7,030 nucleotides of DNA from an uncultured Shinella sp. (GTDB taxonomy: Bacteria; Pseudomonadota; Alphaproteobacteria; Rhizobiales; Rhizobiaceae). Shown in pieces: positions 5,578 to 7,030 of the stretch. Location: the NCBI GenBank assembly GCA_946481465.1, contig CAMLOC010000184.1:1-7030 (forward strand). The letters are read 5' to 3'. Under the pieces are notes generated by a model. It did no database searches, had not been told where the DNA came from, and saw only the letters and a list, made by a program, of their open reading frames with translations. The translations under genes were made by a program, and so were the position numbers. The stretch's first letter is position 1. The number at the start of each line of letters is the position of its first letter.

Positions 5578-5636
5578 CGCAACCGGCTGGTTTCTCAGGC
5601 GTCGCGCTCAATGCGACGCCCGATGGCCCGGTTGCG
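5578..5636. repeat. Nested pair of perfect inverted repeats downstream of ribokinase
   Basis: Outer arms CGCAACCGG (5578-5586) and CCGGTTGCG (5628-5636) enclose inner arms GGCGTCGC (5598-5605) and GCGACGCC (5613-5620), with a 7-base loop. The whole unit can fold as one cruciform or RNA stem with an internal loop of 11 and 7 bases. There is no T-tract and no ORF. It resembles the compact palindromic intergenic elements known in rhizobial genomes (RIME type), but I cannot confirm membership from memory of the sequence. Confidence 0.55.
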
Positions 5637-5655
5637 AAATCCCGCTTGCCAAACC

Positions 5656-5675
5656 CGCGCCTGCCGCGCGGCGCG
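5656..5675 (-). other. GC-rich hairpin just after the ribokinase stop
   Basis: CGCGCC (5661-5656 region) and GGCGCG (5670-5675) form a 6-bp all-GC stem around an 8-base loop, 4 bases past the TGA of ribokinase. On the minus strand it is followed by GGTTTGG, so no real T-tract. It may protect the 3' end of the mRNA or be a by-product of base composition. Confidence 0.3.
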
Positions 5676-5679
5676 CGTG

Positions 5680-6579
5680 TCAGATCTCGGCGTCGACGGC
5701 GGGCGCGAAGGGAATGGAGGGCTGGGCGCCCGGCTTCAGGCAGGCGAGCGAGCCGGCGACGGCGGCACGGCGCAGCGCCTCCTTGAAGCCGAGGCCGGCA
5801 TCGAGCGAGGCGGCGAGGTAGCCGCAGAACGTGTCGCCCGCACCAACCGTGTCGACGGGCTCGATCTTCAGGCCGGCCGCGCGGTAAATCTCGTTCTTGC
5901 GGATCGCGACGACGCCGTCGGCGCCGAGCGTCACGATGATCGTCTGGCCGCTCTCTGCATGCAGCGCGCGCATGGTCGCCTCGCGCGCCTCGTCCGAGAG
6001 CTCGCCCTTGCCGACGAAGAGGTCGAATTCCGTCTCGTTGGCGACGAGGATGTCGGCCATCGCGCCGAGCCGCCGTGCGGCGGCGTTGAAGGGCGCGATG
6101 TTGACGACCGAGGCGACGCCCTTCTGCCTGGCGTTTGTGAGCGCGGCCTCGATGGCGGCTTCGGGGATTTCGAACTGCAGCATCAGATAGTCGCCGCGCG
6201 TCATGCCGCCGACGGTGCGTTTCGCATCCTCCTCGCTGACGGTGCCGTTGGCGCCGGGCACGACGACGATGACGTTCTCGCCCTCGTCGTCGACGAGGAT
6301 ATGCGCGGTGCCGGTCGCCTCGGCGGCCGAGCGCACGCCGTTGAGGTCCACGGCGGCGTCGGCGAGCAGCGCCAGCGCCTGGCTGCCCAGCCGGTCGTCG
6401 CCGACCGCGCCGGCCATGCGCACGATGGCGCCGGCGCGGCGGGCGGCGAGCGCCTGGTTGGCGCCCTTGCCGCCGGCGGCCGTGGTGAAGCTGCTGCCCA
6501 TCACCGTCTCGCCGGGCTTCGGCAGGCGTTCTGGCGTGGCGATGAGGTCCATGTTGATGGAGCCGAAGACGGTGATCAT
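5680..6579 (-). CDS. rbsK: Ribokinase (PfkB family)
   Basis: A 299-residue cytosolic sugar kinase that converts D-ribose and ATP to ribose 5-phosphate, feeding the pentose phosphate pathway and nucleotide synthesis. The N-terminal substrate motif GSINMDL is at 6-12 and the first PfkB signature AAGGKGANQALAARRAG at 34-50. NETE is at 181-184, and the second signature DTVGAGDTFCGYLAA at 243-257, with catalytic base D249 in the GAGD anion hole. The C-terminal segment KPGAQPSIP (282-290) is typical of ribokinase rather than fructokinase or adenosine kinase. The ATG at 6577-6579 is preferred: AAGGGGG lies 8 bases upstream and the family starts at this strand. A GTG at 6612 would add 11 non-conserved residues. 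It follows rmuC by 45 bases on the same strand and is probably cotranscribed. No ribose transporter or RbsR is present in the window. Confidence 0.94.
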   Translation of the reverse strand: MITVFGSINMDLIATPERLPKPGETVMGSSFTTAAGGKGANQALAARRAGAIVRMAGAVGDDRLGSQALALLADAAVDLNGVRSAAEATGTAHILVDDEGENVIVVVPGANGTVSEEDAKRTVGGMTRGDYLMLQFEIPEAAIEAALTNARQKGVASVVNIAPFNAAARRLGAMADILVANETEFDLFVGKGELSDEAREATMRALHAESGQTIIVTLGADGVVAIRKNEIYRAAGLKIEPVDTVGAGDTFCGYLAASLDAGLGFKEALRRAAVAGSLACLKPGAQPSIPFAPAVDAEI

Positions 6580-6624
6580 GAGAGGTGCCCCCTTGTCGTT
6601 TCCGCCGGACACTGCCCGAGGGGC

Positions 6625-7030
6625 TCAGTCCTCGTCAACCACCCTCAGGCGAAGCTGCCCCGTCCGGGTCTCGACGGCCGCTTCCGCGGGCGGGGAAAGA
6701 GTGCCGTTCGCCTCGAATTCCATGTCGCCGATGCGCGCGCCGCGCCGGGTGAGCTTCTCCGTCGAGGTCAGGATCAGGTCGACATCCTTCTGTGCGGCGG
6801 TGAAGTGGCCGGAAAGCTTGCGCACCCGGTCGTCGAGCCGCGTCAGGTCGTCCATCAGCCGGGCGACCTCGCCCTGGATGACATGGGCCTGCTCGCGCAT
6901 GCGTTGGTCCTTCAGGAGCGCCTGCAGCACCTGGACGGAAAGCATGAGCAGCGAGGGCGAGACGATGACGATGCGCGCCCGGTGGGCCTTCTGCACGATG
7001 CCCTCGAAATTCTCGTGGATGCTGGCGAAG
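6625..7030 (-). CDS. rmuC: DNA recombination protein RmuC family, C-terminal part only
   Basis: The last 134 residues of an RmuC-type protein. The frame is open to the right edge and reads FASIHENFEGIVQKAHRAR into the window. It is followed by IVIVSPSLLMLSVQVLQALL, then KDQRMREQAHVIQGEV and a helical coiled-coil stretch, a good match to the C-terminal end of the RmuC nuclease-like domain and its trailing coil. The GTG at 6994-6996 is an internal Val codon of this conserved stretch, not a start. RmuC was found in E. coli as a protein that limits recombination at inverted repeats, and its fold is related to restriction-type nucleases. The biochemical role is still poorly defined. The gene ends at the TGA at 6625-6627, 45 bases before the ribokinase ATG. 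The catalytic part lies mostly outside the window. Confidence 0.88.
   Translation of the reverse strand, partial: FASIHENFEGIVQKAHRARIVIVSPSLLMLSVQVLQALLKDQRMREQAHVIQGEVARLMDDLTRLDDRVRKLSGHFTAAQKDVDLILTSTEKLTRRGARIGDMEFEANGTLSPPAEAAVETRTGQLRLRVVDED

Noticed and set aside
3447..5786. A 779-codon open frame on the + strand opposite the chemoreceptor gene
   Set aside because: It mirrors the codon pattern of the real gene in GC-rich DNA. The product is an Arg/Gly/Asp/Ala-rich string with no recognisable domain, and it runs on into the ribokinase gene.
1..7030. Mobile element, CRISPR array, phage or defence island
   Set aside because: No direct repeat arrays, transposase, integrase or terminal repeats were seen, and all genes are of housekeeping or chemotaxis types with uniform base composition apart from the short AT-rich patch near 5521-5563.

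Overview
The window is an ordinary chromosomal stretch of a GC-rich alphaproteobacterium, most likely a member of the Rhizobiaceae (Sinorhizobium/Ensifer, Rhizobium, Agrobacterium or Shinella relatives). The evidence is the TrmB, DUF1150 and Hsp20 sequences, a tandem-HAMP chemoreceptor with a DWEEF tail, and a heat-shock leader of the ROSE type. It holds eight protein genes, two of them cut by the window edges. I see no mobile element, phage gene, CRISPR array, tRNA or rRNA.

Layout. Bases 1-676 (+) are trmB without its first codons. A hairpin over its stop codon separates it from the convergent pair hsp20 (1085-1516, -) and DUF1150 (695-952, -), read in that order. The 184-base divergent region 1517-1700 carries a strong sigma-32-type heat-shock promoter and a ROSE-like RNA thermometer for hsp20. 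It also holds a sigma-70-type promoter with an inverted repeat for the rightward operon: a nucleoside hydrolase (1701-2642) overlapping by one base a small conserved protein of unknown function (2642-2995). A textbook bidirectional terminator (3008-3037) closes that operon and faces a large leftward methyl-accepting chemotaxis gene (3054-5390). A 289-base region full of inverted repeats (5391-5679) follows, then a leftward ribokinase (5680-6579) and the 3' end of rmuC (6625-7030), probably cotranscribed.

How the genes fit together. The nucleoside hydrolase would release ribose and a free base, and ribokinase would phosphorylate ribose, so both sides of the chemoreceptor contribute to nucleoside salvage, although they are separate transcripts. 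The chemoreceptor resembles Sinorhizobium McpX in architecture and neighbourhood (rbsK next to it, from memory), and its ligand pocket appears to lack the carboxylate-binding arginine of amino-acid receptors. Hsp20 and DUF1150 form a heat-shock module. No wholly new system is visible. The most informative signals are the two-layer heat control of hsp20, the uncharacterised 117-residue protein coupled to the hydrolase, and the nested inverted repeats downstream of rbsK.
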